From JAOAPG01 sp963791575 (GTDB taxonomy: Bacteria; Acidobacteriota; Terriglobia; Terriglobales; Acidobacteriaceae), in the NCBI GenBank assembly GCA_963791575.1, contig CAWBSY010000008.1, positions 62,001 through 126,000 of the forward strand: a DNA stretch of 64,000 nucleotides, in the 5' to 3' direction. This document shows, piece after piece, positions 25,991 to 36,408 of this stretch. A program made the translations under genes and the position numbers. Every line of letters starts with the position of its first letter. The stretch's first letter is position 1. Below the pieces are notes generated by a model that was given only the letters and a program-made list of their open reading frames with translations, had not been told where the DNA came from and made no database searches.

Positions 25991-26919
25991 TCATTCCGAG
26001 ACTCGCTCTTGCCGCTTTGCTCGCTGCCATAGTTCTTCCAGGTCTTCCATGGACGATTGCTGAAGAGTTCGATTCGAAGCCGCAAGCTCTGCTTCCATCC
26101 ATTGAAAACGACGTCTGAATTTCCGGTTGGTTTTCTTCAGGGCAGATTCGGAGTCAAGCGAAAGATGCCGGGCGATGTTGACCAGTACGAAGAACAGGTC
26201 GCCAAGTTCATCTTCCAATCGACTTCTCAAGTCTTCAGGCATCCGCACTCCCGTTGCTCCAGCAGCCAACTCGGAAGGGGAGGAATTCGCCTCAGGCGGC
26301 AGTGATCTGAGTTCCTCTTTCAACTCTTCTGCTTCCTCTTCTAACTTGTCAAATAAGGCTGAGGTGTCGGTCCAATCGAAGCCAACTTTCGCCGCACGCG
26401 AAGTTAGTTTGTGGGCTTCCAGCAGTGCAGGCATGGCGGAGGAGACTCCGCTCAATATCGATTGCCCTTCTTCGTGGCCTTCTTCTCATTCGACTGAGTT
26501 TGTGACCGCTTACTCTCTTTTTCTTGAGCTTTGATTGCTTCCCAGTTTCGCAGCACTTCTGTCGAAGTCTCAGCCTTTACATCTCCGAAGACATGCGGAT
26601 GCCGTCCCACCAACTTGTCGGAAAGGCGATCAAGGACGTCGTCGATCGAAAACGTCTCCTGCTCCTTGGCCATTTGCGAATAGAAGAGCACTTGCAGGAG
26701 GAGATCACCCAATTCGCCCGGCAGCTCGTCCCAGTCGCGATTGTCAATCGCTTCCAGGACTTCGTAGGTTTCCTCTATGGTATACGGCTTGATGGAATCA
26801 AAGGTCTGCTCACGGTCCCAAGGACAGCCGCCCTCGCCGCGCAGTTTTGCCATGATGGAAACCGCTCGTTCGAAACGTTCCCCAGTGGTTGGCATGCAGG
26901 TAGCTACTTTAATAGACAA
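25991..26919 (-). CDS. mazG: Nucleoside triphosphate pyrophosphohydrolase MazG (frame broken near 26462)
   Basis: This MazG has two pyrophosphohydrolase domains, about 309 residues after repair. The N-terminal half carries GGCPWDREQTFDSIKPYTIEE and ELGDLLLQVLFYSQMA; the C-terminal half carries FDKLEEEAEELKEEL and LEDELGDLFFVLVNIARH, both with the EExxE and ExxD metal motifs. As given, the first half stops after KKGNRY at 26452; adding one A in the AA at 26462-26463 joins the frames through SILSGVSSAMPALLEA. MazG hydrolyses (d)NTPs and affects (p)ppGpp responses. Confidence 0.88.
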
Positions 26920-27042
26920 CAGTCTCGGGGAGCAATTCGTGCTGAAGTGGGTTGGAGCTTTGGCATGCTGCGTGCATTACCCATTGTCAAATTCTTCCGC
27001 TTTTTGACCCCCTCAGTGGAAGGCTTGAGCAATCCTCCCCCG

Positions 27043-27093
27043 AAAAAAGCGTCTCCTCCTGCAGTCCGGGAACTGCGGGAGCGAGACGCTTTT
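27043..27093 (-). terminator. Rho-independent terminator of glgB
   Basis: On the minus strand an 11-bp stem (AAAAGCGTCTC / GAGACGCTTTT) with a further inner stem (GCAGT / ACTGC) is followed by a run of six T. It lies 58 bases after the glgB stop and before mazG. Confidence 0.85.
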
Positions 27094-27150
27094 GGTTGAG
27101 GCTGACGATATCTCGGCAAATCTGCCGACCGGTCGACATCACACCGCGTC

Positions 27151-29087
27151 CTATTCTGATTTAAAAAAGACAACACCAAGGGGCGGCAAGGTGACATTGA
27201 TCGAAAAAGGCCGCCCGTGAATGGGAAGTTCTTCCGCCTGTTTGCCGCCGAAATTTCCCCATCCAGTGCCTCCGTATTCCTTTCCGTCGCTGTTCAAAAG
27301 CTCGCGCCAGAACCCACCGGAGGGTACCCCTACACGGTAGGCGTCGCGAGGCACCGGGGTGAAATTGCAAACTACAAGAATCGTCTCTCTGGGGGACCTG
27401 CGCAGGAATGAGAGTGTGCTATTCGCGGTATCGTTGCAATCTACCCATTCAAATCCGCGAGACTCGGTATCAAGTTCGTGTAAGGCACCCTCGGAACGAT
27501 AGAGCCGGTTCAGTTGTTCCACCCAGCTTTGGATACCTCGATGCTGTGGCCGCTCTAACAGGTGCCACTCCAAACTGCTGTCATGCGCCCACTCTTTCCC
27601 TTGCGCAAACTCATTCCCCATAAACAGATAGCTTCTTCCCCGGTTGCGCGTACATGTAACCAAACAGCAAACGGAGATTAGCGAATTTCTGCCACGCATC
27701 CCCTGGCATTTTTGCGATCAGCGAGCCTTTGCCATGCACTACTTCATCGTGCGAAAGCGGCAGGACAAAATTTTCCGTCGAACTATAAATGGCTCGGAAG
27801 GTTAGCTCGTTCTGATGGAACTGCCGATGAATGGGATCGTGTTGCATGTAGGCCAGCGTGTCGTGCATCCAGCCCATGTCCCACTTCATTCCGAAACCTA
27901 GTCCGCCCACGTAAATCGGACGCGAGACCATCGGCCATGCCGTTGACTCTTCCGCGTAGGTCTGAATATCTGGATGCTCTTTGTAAGCCTCTTCATTCAG
28001 CTGTCGCAGGAAATCAATTGCATCGAGATTCTCGCGCCCGCCATATTTATTGGGTATCCACTCTCCGGCCTTCCGCGAATAATCCAGATAGAGCATTGAC
28101 GCGACAGCGTCCACGCGAAGTCCGTCGGCATGATATTTGTCTAGCCAGAACATGCCACTGCTGAGGAGAAAACTTCGGACTTCACTTCGGCCGTAGTTGT
28201 AGATATAGGTATTCCAGTCAGGATGAAATCCAGAACGCCAATCGGCATGTTCAAACAAATGCGTGCCGTCGAAATATGCCAGCGCGTGGCCATCGGAAGG
28301 GAAGTGCGACGGGACCCAATCAAGAATCACTCCAATACCGCGCTGATGCAGGTAATCCACCAGATACATAAAATCCTGCGGGCGTGCCGTAGCGCGAAGT
28401 GGGAGCGAAGTATCCTGTGGTTTGATAACCCCATGAACCGTAGAAGGGATGTTCCATGATCGGCAGAAATTCAACATGGGTGAACTGCATTCGTTCGACG
28501 TGATCGGCAAGCCGAGGTGCGATCTCGCGATATGTCAGCGAGCGGTTGCCGTCCTCAGGAATGCGCATCCATGACCCGAGGTGAACCTCGTAAATTGAAA
28601 TAGGCGCTTGCATCGACTCCCGTGCGCCGCGTTCTTCCATCCACTTTTGATCGGACCAGTGATAATCAAGATCCCACACGATCGAAGCGGTGCTCGGTGC
28701 CTGCTCATGAAACGTGCCAAACGGATCCGCTTTGTCCGCCGTGTATCCCTCGTGATGGGAAATGATATGGAATTTATAAAGCGCACCCTTGTTGACTCCA
28801 GGAATGAAACCTTCCCAAATTCCAGAGTTGGCGCGGGGCTGCAATCGGTTCGCTCCCGGCATCCAATTATTGAAGTTGCCTACCACGGAAACCTCGGCGG
28901 CATTTGGAGCCCAAACGCTGAAGTTCACGCCCGCTTGATTTCCATTCAGCACAACGTGCGCTCCAAGTTTGTTGTAAGCGCGGTAATGCCGTCCTTCGTT
29001 GAAAAGAAAGAGGTCTTGATCAGTGAGCAGGGTAAAGTTCGAGCGGGAATCAGGCAACAACGTCTGTGTGGAATCAGTCATCGACAT
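27151..29087 (-). CDS. glgB: 1,4-alpha-glucan branching enzyme GlgB (frame broken at 27625-27631 and 28380-28382)
   Basis: The enzyme is about 644 residues after removal of two extra bases; it makes alpha-1,6 branches in glycogen. An N-terminal CBM48 (VNFSVWAPNAAEVSVVGNFN) leads to a GH13 barrel with the nucleophile in GLRVDAVASMLYLDY, the acid in YAEESTAWP and the third Asp region in LSHDEVVHGKGS. An all-beta C domain follows. One break is in the CCC after YGT, restoring TPQDFMYLVDYLH; the other restores GKKLLFMGNEFAQG. The start is ATG 29087 or 29081. It is divergent from the GH57 gene. Confidence 0.92.
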
Positions 29088-29235
29088 CTGAGATGCTATT
29101 TTTAGTGTACCGGAACGGTACGGGTCTAAGATTGTGAATTCAGTGTCTCTCCGTAATGGCTGGAGTTGCAAAATCAACATGCTAAACTTTTCATCAATTA
29201 TTTATATGGCACCTTTCCAGAGGGATTTGCGTTAA

Positions 29236-31488
29236 ATGCCTGTTCTTCGTGTAGTAGTTCTTTGGCATCAGCATCAGCCGTTTTATAAGGATCTTGTCAC
29301 CGGCGAGTACCGTCTTCCGTGGGTTCGTCTGCACGCTCTCAAAGATTATTACGGAATGGTGAAGTTGCTGGAGGAGTTTCCCGGCGTCCACCAGACTTTC
29401 AATCTTGTCCCTTCGCTAATTTCGCAAATCCAAGATTATGTAGCGGGCGCCGCCCGCGATCCGTTCCTCGAAGTGGCGGCAAAGGCTGTAGGTGACCTCA
29501 CAGCCGAGGAGCGCCACTTCGGACTGCAATACCTATTTCAAGCCAATACTGTGAATTTGATCGGCCGGTATCCGCGGTATTGTGAGTTGTGGGATCTATT
29601 TCGCAGCGCCGGCGAATCGCCGCAGCGTGCCGATAAATACTTTCAACCGCAAGATATTACTGATCTTCAGGTGCTCTCGCAGTTGGCCTGGTTTGATGAA
29701 TTCTTCCTGGAGGAACCGGAAGTCGCGGCGCTGGTAAAGAAGGGCCGCAACTTTTCACTCGACGACCAGAACTTCGTAATGGCGCATCAACGTAGGTTGA
29801 TCGCCAGAGTGCTTCCTGCTCACGCCGACGCCGCGAAACGAGGTGGAGTCGAAATCTCGACATCAGCGTTCTACCATCCAATCCTTCCTCTGGTTTGCGA
29901 CACGAATATGGGCGCGATGTCGACACCCGGATTACCGCTGCCGCAGAATCGCTTTGTACATCCCGAGGACGCTCGTGAGCAACTCCAGCGTGGACTAGAT
30001 CTGCATCAGCAAGTCTTCGGTTTCCGTCCGCGAGGAGTTTGGCCGTCCGAGGGTAGCGTCTCCGAGGAAGTGTTCGCGATAGCGCACAAGCTAGGCGTGA
30101 ATTGGATGGCAACCGACGAAGGGGTGCTGGGTCGAACCCTTGGCGTCTCGTTTGAGCGCGACGGCAACGGACGAGTCTCACCCCAAGCTGCGGAAAAGCT
30201 ATACACGATGCATCGCTACGAACGCGGTGAGACAGAAATGCATCTTGTCTTTCGCGATCACGCCATCTCTGACCTGATCGGATTTGTTTATTCCGGTATG
30301 TCTGCGCAGGACGCGGCCAATCATCTTATGCACAGAATTCAGGAAGCCGCGCAGCCACTTCTAAGCCAAGGACATGACGCGCTGATTCCAATCATTCTCG
30401 ATGGCGAAAATGCCTGGGAATATTATCCGAAATCCGGACGCGAGTTCCTTCGCCGTTTCTATGATCGTCTACAACACGAACCTGGGATCGAGGCGGTGAC
30501 GATGTCTGAGGCCATCCAGCGACATCAGAATAAATCAATGTTGTCATCGCTTGTGCCGGGCTCGTGGATTAATGCGAATTTTAACGTTTGGATTGGTGCT
30601 CCGGAAGACAATCGCGCGTGGGACTATCTCTACCATGCGCGAAGGTTCTATTCCGACGTAGCACCGCACCGTAGCGAAGAACAACGCAAGCTCGCCTTCG
30701 AAGAATTGCTGATCGCCGAGGGCAGTGATTGGAATTGGTGGTATGGTCCCGAGCACTCTTCAGCAAACGATCGCGAGTTTGATGAACTGTATCGCAAGCA
30801 CCTCTCCAACGTGTATCAGGCGCTCGGCGCAAGCCCGCCGGACTATTTGTCGCAACCCATAACCGGCGGGTCGATTCAACCATCCTTCATTTCACAGACG
30901 CACTATATTCATCCCCGTATAACCGGAGACACGGTTCGCTACTTCGAATGGATGGGTGCCGCGCGTTATACCGCCGATCGACGTGCAGGCGCGATGCACG
31001 GGAAAACTTTCCTGTGCGATTCGCTTTACGCTGGCATCGATGAGAGCAATGTTTACGGACGTTTGGATTTTGTCGATGGGGTTCCAGAAAGCGATTTTGA
31101 AATTGTCGTGAACCTGGAATCATGGGCCGATCAATCCTCGCGTCCCCGCCGTGCTTTGCGGCTCAACGCGACAATCGAGAGCCGAATCCTCCGTTCGTGG
31201 AATATGAGCGAACCGGATTCCGCCGAAACCGTAGTCACCACGAACGAAGGAGTCGCAGTGGCGCTGGCTCGCAGCTTCGAATTCAAGATGCCGTTAACAC
31301 TGTTGCTAGCGGTCCCAGTCGCATCCTCGGCGGGGAATAGTCGCCGGAGCTCTACCCTCGCTGCTACGAAGTTGCGAGTGCGATTCAGCATTTGGCAGAA
31401 TCGGCTACCAGTTGACGCACTACCGGTAGAAGGCTGGATTGAATTGCAACTGCTGAGCGAAGAAGACCTAATGGCGGTCAGTCAGTAA
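29236..31488 (+). CDS. Glycoside hydrolase family 57 protein (alpha-glucan-active)
   Basis: The 750-residue cytosolic protein has the GH57 motif 1 HQHQP (11-15), the nucleophile in GVWPSEGSVSEE (E272) and the acid in LDGENAWEYY (D389). After the catalytic domain (to about 420) comes an extended helical and beta-rich region (DWNWWYGPEHSS at about 495-508), as in amylopullulanase-like GH57 members. The divergent glgB fits a role in glycogen or maltodextrin turnover. The frame is intact. Confidence 0.88.
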   Translation: MPVLRVVVLWHQHQPFYKDLVTGEYRLPWVRLHALKDYYGMVKLLEEFPGVHQTFNLVPSLISQIQDYVAGAARDPFLEVAAKAVGDLTAEERHFGLQYLFQANTVNLIGRYPRYCELWDLFRSAGESPQRADKYFQPQDITDLQVLSQLAWFDEFFLEEPEVAALVKKGRNFSLDDQNFVMAHQRRLIARVLPAHADAAKRGGVEISTSAFYHPILPLVCDTNMGAMSTPGLPLPQNRFVHPEDAREQLQRGLDLHQQVFGFRPRGVWPSEGSVSEEVFAIAHKLGVNWMATDEGVLGRTLGVSFERDGNGRVSPQAAEKLYTMHRYERGETEMHLVFRDHAISDLIGFVYSGMSAQDAANHLMHRIQEAAQPLLSQGHDALIPIILDGENAWEYYPKSGREFLRRFYDRLQHEPGIEAVTMSEAIQRHQNKSMLSSLVPGSWINANFNVWIGAPEDNRAWDYLYHARRFYSDVAPHRSEEQRKLAFEELLIAEGSDWNWWYGPEHSSANDREFDELYRKHLSNVYQALGASPPDYLSQPITGGSIQPSFISQTHYIHPRITGDTVRYFEWMGAARYTADRRAGAMHGKTFLCDSLYAGIDESNVYGRLDFVDGVPESDFEIVVNLESWADQSSRPRRALRLNATIESRILRSWNMSEPDSAETVVTTNEGVAVALARSFEFKMPLTLLLAVPVASSAGNSRRSSTLAATKLRVRFSIWQNRLPVDALPVEGWIELQLLSEEDLMAVSQ

Positions 31489-31503
31489 GAGAGTCGGCTG
31501 ATA

Positions 31504-31535
31504 ACCACGCACATTGTTCCGTGGCTTCGATTTTT
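31504..31535 (+). terminator. Possible weak terminator after the GH57 gene
   Basis: A five-pair stem CCACG / CGTGG is followed after a short interval by ATTTTTC. The stem is short, so this is tentative. Confidence 0.3.
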
Positions 31536-31665
31536 CAGCTTGGTCACATGCCATCACACCACGCTAGTACATGTAAGTTGTATCCATCTACTTTGGTGTC
31601 AATTGTCTCGGATTCACTCTGCAATTGATCTTCATTAACGGTAAAAATCTCGGTACAATCCATGA

Positions 31666-32025
31666 ATGCCGATCCTCAAGGGACTAGAAGATATTGTTAC
31701 GGAATTGAGAGCTGAAAGAACTCACCTCGTGAACAACCTCCGTCACGTGGATGCAGCTTTAGCCGTTCTGGGTAAGCTTGAAGGAGGGAAGTTCGCCACC
31801 GAATCGCGGCGTGCCGTTTCAGCCTCTGCTCGCCGGAAGATGGCGGCAGCGCAGAAAGCTCGCTGGGCAAAGGTTAAGAACCAGACGCAAGGCGCTCGTG
31901 GTGGACAGGCAAGTACTGTGAATCTAAAGCGTACGCCGTCAGCAGCAGCTCGTCGAAAGATGGCTGTGGCTCAACGGGCGCGATGGGCGAAGGTGCGGGC
32001 GGAGCAGGCGAAAAAAATAGCTTAG
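31666..32025 (+). CDS. Small basic protein with duplicated ARRKMAxAQxARWAKV motif
   Basis: The 119-residue protein has an acidic/helical first third (LEDIVTELRAERTHLVNNLRHVDAAL split by coiled-coil spacing), then two near-identical basic motifs at about 52-70 and 92-110 (ARRKMAAAQKARWAKV and ARRKMAVAQRARWAKV) separated by a Gly/Gln/Thr linker. The basic repeats suggest DNA or RNA binding with an N-terminal oligomerisation helix. A TACAAT box 6 bases before the ATG could give a leaderless message. No named function is claimed. Confidence 0.7.
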   Translation: MPILKGLEDIVTELRAERTHLVNNLRHVDAALAVLGKLEGGKFATESRRAVSASARRKMAAAQKARWAKVKNQTQGARGGQASTVNLKRTPSAAARRKMAVAQRARWAKVRAEQAKKIA

Positions 32026-32218
32026 TTGCCCATATTTTCTAGCCCTACCGAGGCGGCTGTCCTTTTGAATTGAATTGCCAAGTTGGCGGGGCTTGGGGGC
32101 CGTTCAGCGTGGCCCTGATAAGAGCAGACTCCGATTGATTGAGCAGTACCCGCAGGTCACTCACCTTCTACTCCGCACGGACATTTCCCTGCCAAGGTGG
32201 TAGCATTTCTGCCAACTC

Positions 32219-33514
32219 ATGAAAACCTCACTGTTCTTGGTCTTTGCTGACCCTGTCCTGTTGCCTCCTGGTTTCTCCCAGTTTTCCGCAAGTCCCGCAG
32301 GCTCCAACTCACCCTCTCGTCCTACACGCCGCTCGCCTCCTCGACATTGAAAGCGGGCGAATCCTCAAACCCGGAGAAGTCCTGGTCCAAGGGGAACGAA
32401 TTGTCCAAGTAGGCTCATCGGTGAGTCGTCCAGCCGGCGCCGAGGTCATTGATTTAGGAGATCAGACTCTTCTGCCTGGTTTGATCGATGCGCATGTTCA
32501 TCTGTTTCTCCATCCTGGTGCGGAAGACCTTCAGACCGTGGAAGAATCGGTGCCGCAGCGTACCATCCTCGCCGAACTCGCGGCCCGGGATGACTTGATG
32601 GCCGGGTTTACCGCAGAGCGAGATATGGGAACCGAAGGTGCGGGCTCGGCCGATACCGCTGTCCGTAACGCAATTGATCAAGGGCTGATTCCCGGACCGC
32701 GCATGCGCATCAGCGGCAACGCGATCGACATCTTGGGAGGACATGAAGATGCGAACCGCTTTAATCCCGAGCAGCACGTCCTCTCAAACGCAACCTATGC
32801 GAATAATTCTGCCGAGCTGGTAACCGCTATTCGGCAACAAATGAAGGAAGGCGCTGATTTCATCAAAATTTACGAAACCGGTCCGGACTCATTGCGCGAC
32901 GGCCACTTCAGCACACCCTACCAGTACAGCGAGGCGGAACTCGCCATAGCGGTGCAAGAAGCCGCACGCACCGGAAAGCATGTCGCGGTCCACGCCACAG
33001 GAGAGCCTGGTACTCTTTATGCCGCGCAGGCGGGAGTCGAGTCGGTCGATCATGCCTACCAATTGAGCGATGAGACAATGCGCCTGATGCGCGAGAAGCA
33101 AATTTTTGCCGTACCGACCTTCACCATATCTGAGTATTTCGCCGAACATGCCGCATCCCCACAACAGGCAAAGCGTGAACAAGACCTACAGGAGTTTCCA
33201 CGTGCAACAATTTCGCAAGCAATTAGCCGCCAACGTACCAATGGCGATGGGGTCCGATGTTGGGTCCGTTCCCGCATGGCACGCAGGCGAGGGAACTGGT
33301 TCTGATGGTGAAATACGGGATGACGCCGCTTGCGGCTCTGCAAGCAGACCTGTTGAACGGAGCAAAGTTGCTGGGATGGCAAGATCAGATTGGAGCCCTC
33401 AAACCAGGTTATCTGGCCGACGTAATTGCGGTCCATGGCGACCCGCTACAAGATATTAGTGTTTTACAGAAAGTTTCATTCGTAATGAAGGGTGGCGCAG
33501 TCTACCGCAAATAG
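32219..33514 (+). CDS. Secreted metal-dependent amidohydrolase (three frame breaks)
   Basis: About 430 residues after removing one base at each of 32243-32245, 33195-33197 and 33262-33264. The repaired start, ATG 32219, yields a proper signal peptide (MKTSLFLVLLTLSCCLLV). The metal motif HVHLFLH, the Lys of FIKIYETG, the His of VAVHATG and SVDHAYQ, and the Asp of MAMGSDVGPFPHG match the imidazolonepropionase/prolidase-like amidohydrolase family, where many members are secreted dipeptidases or prolidases. All three breaks are extra bases in TTT or GGG runs. Exact substrate unknown. Confidence 0.82.
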
Positions 33515-33570
33515 CTCGGATAGATACTGGCGCACTGCCAGACGAACGTTCGGCAGAAGAAGTTTAAGGC

Positions 33571-33618
33571 AAAAAGAAAGGGCGAGATTTTCCGTTAACG
33601 TAAACGGTTTTCTCGCCC
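33571..33618 (-). terminator. Terminator of the minus-strand gene at 33654
   Basis: On the minus strand GGGCGAGA / TCTCGCCC encloses a loop with its own CCGTT / AACGG pairing, followed by TTTCTTTTT. It begins 36 bases after the upstream minus-strand stop; the palindromic stem could also serve the plus-strand amidohydrolase. Confidence 0.75.
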
Positions 33619-33653
33619 AAAACATTGAAAGAGATTTTTCTAAGAAAGAAGAG

Positions 33654-33977
33654 CTAAATGCCGCTACTCAGTTGAGAGTGGCTTGCCGTAATTGGCGGTT
33701 TAGAAAGTTTTTCGACATAGGGCTCGCGAATGGTTTCGAAGTCCTTAAATTGCACGAGTCCTTCGGAAATTGCCTCAAGAGTGGCATTCGATTTTGCCAG
33801 AACCGTCAGAAGATATTTTCGAGCCACTGGCCGATCTGCCGGGTGAATAAGCTTCCACCAGCGCTTCATGGACTCTTGAATGTCGCCTTCAGTCTTGGCA
33901 TCCTCTACCAAAGCGTCAATCAGCTTGTACACTTTGCTCTTGACGGCCTGATACGAGACGGAAACCTCTTGTCCCAT
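33654..33977 (-). CDS. Small helical protein of unknown function
   Basis: The protein is about 107 residues from ATG 33977 (MGQEVSVSYQAVKSKVY). It is mostly alpha-helical and soluble (LIDALVEDAKTEGDIQESMKRWWKLIHPADRPVAR written in part), with a Trp pair and HPADRP. A GTG or ATG further upstream (34013) would add a Cys-rich stretch unlikely to be coding. I do not recognise the family. A good terminator follows, which supports it being a transcribed gene. Confidence 0.6.
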   Translation of the reverse strand: MGQEVSVSYQAVKSKVYKLIDALVEDAKTEGDIQESMKRWWKLIHPADRPVARKYLLTVLAKSNATLEAISEGLVQFKDFETIREPYVEKLSKPPITASHSQLSSGI

Positions 33978-34172
33978 TCCCCACGCTCCTGTATCCGTAC
34001 AAGAGCAATACACTCGCCAAACCGATTTTCCGTATTTGGCTGGACTTAGCAGCCAATCAATTCAACTTATGGGAGGAATAAAAGTCTTGCATATGGATTT
34101 TCGTAGAGTGAAAAAAGTAGCGGATTGCAAATTCAGCACTGAAATCCAAAAAACCGATATGGGTCATCAAAC

Positions 34173-34742
34173 TCATTGCTTCAGAAGCTTTTCCACCGCG
34201 TCTACGATATCTTTGGAGTCTGGAGTAACAGCGGGTTCAAATCGCTGGACGACATGACCGTCGCGATCCACTAGAAATTTAGTGAAGTTCCATTTAATCT
34301 CGCCGCCGAGGGATGGATCTTTCTGTTGTGTGAGGTACTGGTAAAGTGGGGCTTGATCGGCTCCCTTGACCGAAATTTTTGAGTAGAGCGGGAACTTCAC
34401 ACTGTATTTTCGCGAACAGAATGTCTTGATTTCCTCGTTTGTTCCCGGTTCCTGCGCGCCAAAATTATTCGCCGGGAATCCGACGATCACAAATCCCTGG
34501 TCTTTATATTTCTCATACAACGACTCTAAGGCGGTGTACTGTGGCGTGTAGCCGCATTGGCTGGCCACATTCACCATCAAAATTACTTTCCCTTTGAAAT
34601 CGGAAAGGGGCATCGGCTTGCCTTCAATGGAGGGCAGACTGAAGTTGTAAACCGTAGAAGCAGCAAATGCGGCATTAGCCATAAGAATCACCACCGTCAG
34701 AACGAAATAGACCCGAATAACAGATGTGTGCACAACTTTCAT
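34173..34742 (-). CDS. Secreted glutathione peroxidase-family protein
   Basis: The 189-residue protein has a signal peptide (YFVLTVVILMANAAFA) and a thioredoxin-fold peroxidase domain. The peroxidatic Cys is in NVASQCGYTPQY, and GFPANNFGAQEPG and WNFTKFLVDRDG supply the Gln and Trp/Asn of the catalytic tetrad. A Cys in KTFCSRKY may act as resolving Cys. Bacterial members are usually thioredoxin-dependent. Export suggests detoxification of lipid or hydrogen peroxide in the periplasm. Confidence 0.9.
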   Translation of the reverse strand: MKVVHTSVIRVYFVLTVVILMANAAFAASTVYNFSLPSIEGKPMPLSDFKGKVILMVNVASQCGYTPQYTALESLYEKYKDQGFVIVGFPANNFGAQEPGTNEEIKTFCSRKYSVKFPLYSKISVKGADQAPLYQYLTQQKDPSLGGEIKWNFTKFLVDRDGHVVQRFEPAVTPDSKDIVDAVEKLLKQ

Positions 34743-34818
34743 TATGTACCTCGCCCTTTACTTTCGAGCTTCGTGAGCATACCCCAGGCAAAATTATCGG
34801 ACAACGTTAACATTTCTA

Positions 34819-36229
34819 CTACGGCCTAGTCATCTTTTCGGGCTTCATCAGTTCATCGAATTCTTCTGCCGTTAGATGCCCCAGCTTTACCGCTGCTTCG
34901 CGCAAGCTGGTGTGCTCGACGTGGGCAGTGTGAGCAATTTTGGCTGCATTATCGTATCCAACTTTCGGCGCCAACGCTGTTACAAGCATCAGCGAATTCT
35001 TTACATACCAGTCCACCTTCGCACGATCCACTTCAATGCCGTTAATCATGTATTCGACATATCCATGGCAGGCGTCGGCGATCAAGGTCACCGAGTGCAG
35101 GAAGTTGTAAATGATCACCGGCTTAAAAACGTTAAGTTCGAAGTTGCCTTGTGAACCCGCGAATCCCACGGCAGCAGTTGCACCGTGGACCTGGACGCAG
35201 ACCATGGTCATGGCTTCACATTGCGTCGGATTCACCTTGCCCGGCATAATTGAAGACCCAGGTTCGTTCTCTGGAATCGACAGTTCCCCCAGTCCGCACC
35301 GGGGACCGGAAGCCAGCCATCGAATGTCATTGGAAATCTTCATGAGCGAGGCGGCCAAAGTTTCCAGCGCGCCCTGCGCAAACACGATCTCATCATGCGC
35401 CGAGAGCGCGGCAAATTTGTTGCCATGCGATCGGAAGGGAAGTCCAGTGAGTTCGGCAATCTTCTTGGCGGCACGCTCGGCAAATTCAGGATGCGCATTT
35501 AGGCCGGTGCCGACAGCAGTCCCGCCAATGGCGAGATCGTAGAGGCCATCAAGCACCTGCTCCAGCCGCTTGATGTCACGCTCCAGCAAACTCGCCCAGC
35601 CTCCGAACTCCTGGCCGAAGGTTAGAGGAACGGCGTCTTGTAAATGGGTACGGCCGATCTTTACCACGTCATTAAATTCTTTAGCTTTGGCGGCGATTGC
35701 ATCGTGAACACTTTTGATAGCCGGAATCAACGCGTTCTTCACTCGTTCAGCTGCCGCGATATGCATTGCTGCTGGGAAAGGTGTCATTCGATGACTGCGA
35801 CATGTTGACGTCATCATTGGGATGAATTGGCTTCTTCGATCCCATCTCTCCGCCCGCAAGCTCGATTGCGCGGTTGGAGATGACTTCGTTGACATTCATA
35901 TTGGTCTGCGTGCCGCTGCCGGTTTGCCAAATACGAAGAGGAAATTGATCGTCGAGCTTGCCAGCGATAACTTCGTCGGCAGCTTGCGCGATGAGCTTCG
36001 CCTTGTCAGCTGGCAGCTTGCCAAGGTCCTGATTCACCAGCGCGCAGGCTTTCTTGAGGATTCCGAAGGCGCGAATCAGCTCGGGTGGCATAGTGTCGCG
36101 GCCAATGTTGAAGTGGAGAAGCGAGCGCTGCGTCTGCGCGCCCCAATATACATTGGCGGGGACTGCAATTTGCCCCATGCTGTCGGATTCAATGCGCGTG
36201 CGAGCAGCGGGTTCGCTGGACATTGCCAT
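34819..36229 (-). CDS. fumC: Class II fumarate hydratase FumC (frame broken at 35774-35776)
   Basis: The protein is about 469 residues after removing one base from the CCC (GGG on plus) at 35774-35776; this restores SQSSNDTFPAAMHIAAAE. The superfamily signature GSSIMPGKVNPTQCEA is intact, as are TGSGTQTNMNVNEV and KVGYDNAAKIAH. It hydrates fumarate to malate in the TCA cycle. AGGA lies 6 bases before the ATG at 36229. As a TCA-cycle enzyme it is unlikely to be truly disrupted. Confidence 0.92.
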
Positions 36230-36408
36230 GCTATTCCTGTGAGCGGCTTAGTGAATGAGAACCTTGAATTATAGCAACCGCAATGCCTGCGAGTGGGCTT
36301 AGCTTTCCATGTTAAGCGACGAACGGTTCGATTCTCACATGCTAAAATCATATTCTTCGAAGGAGTTGCGGATGCCCGTGCGGGCAAATCTCTTACTCAG
36401 GAAAATTA

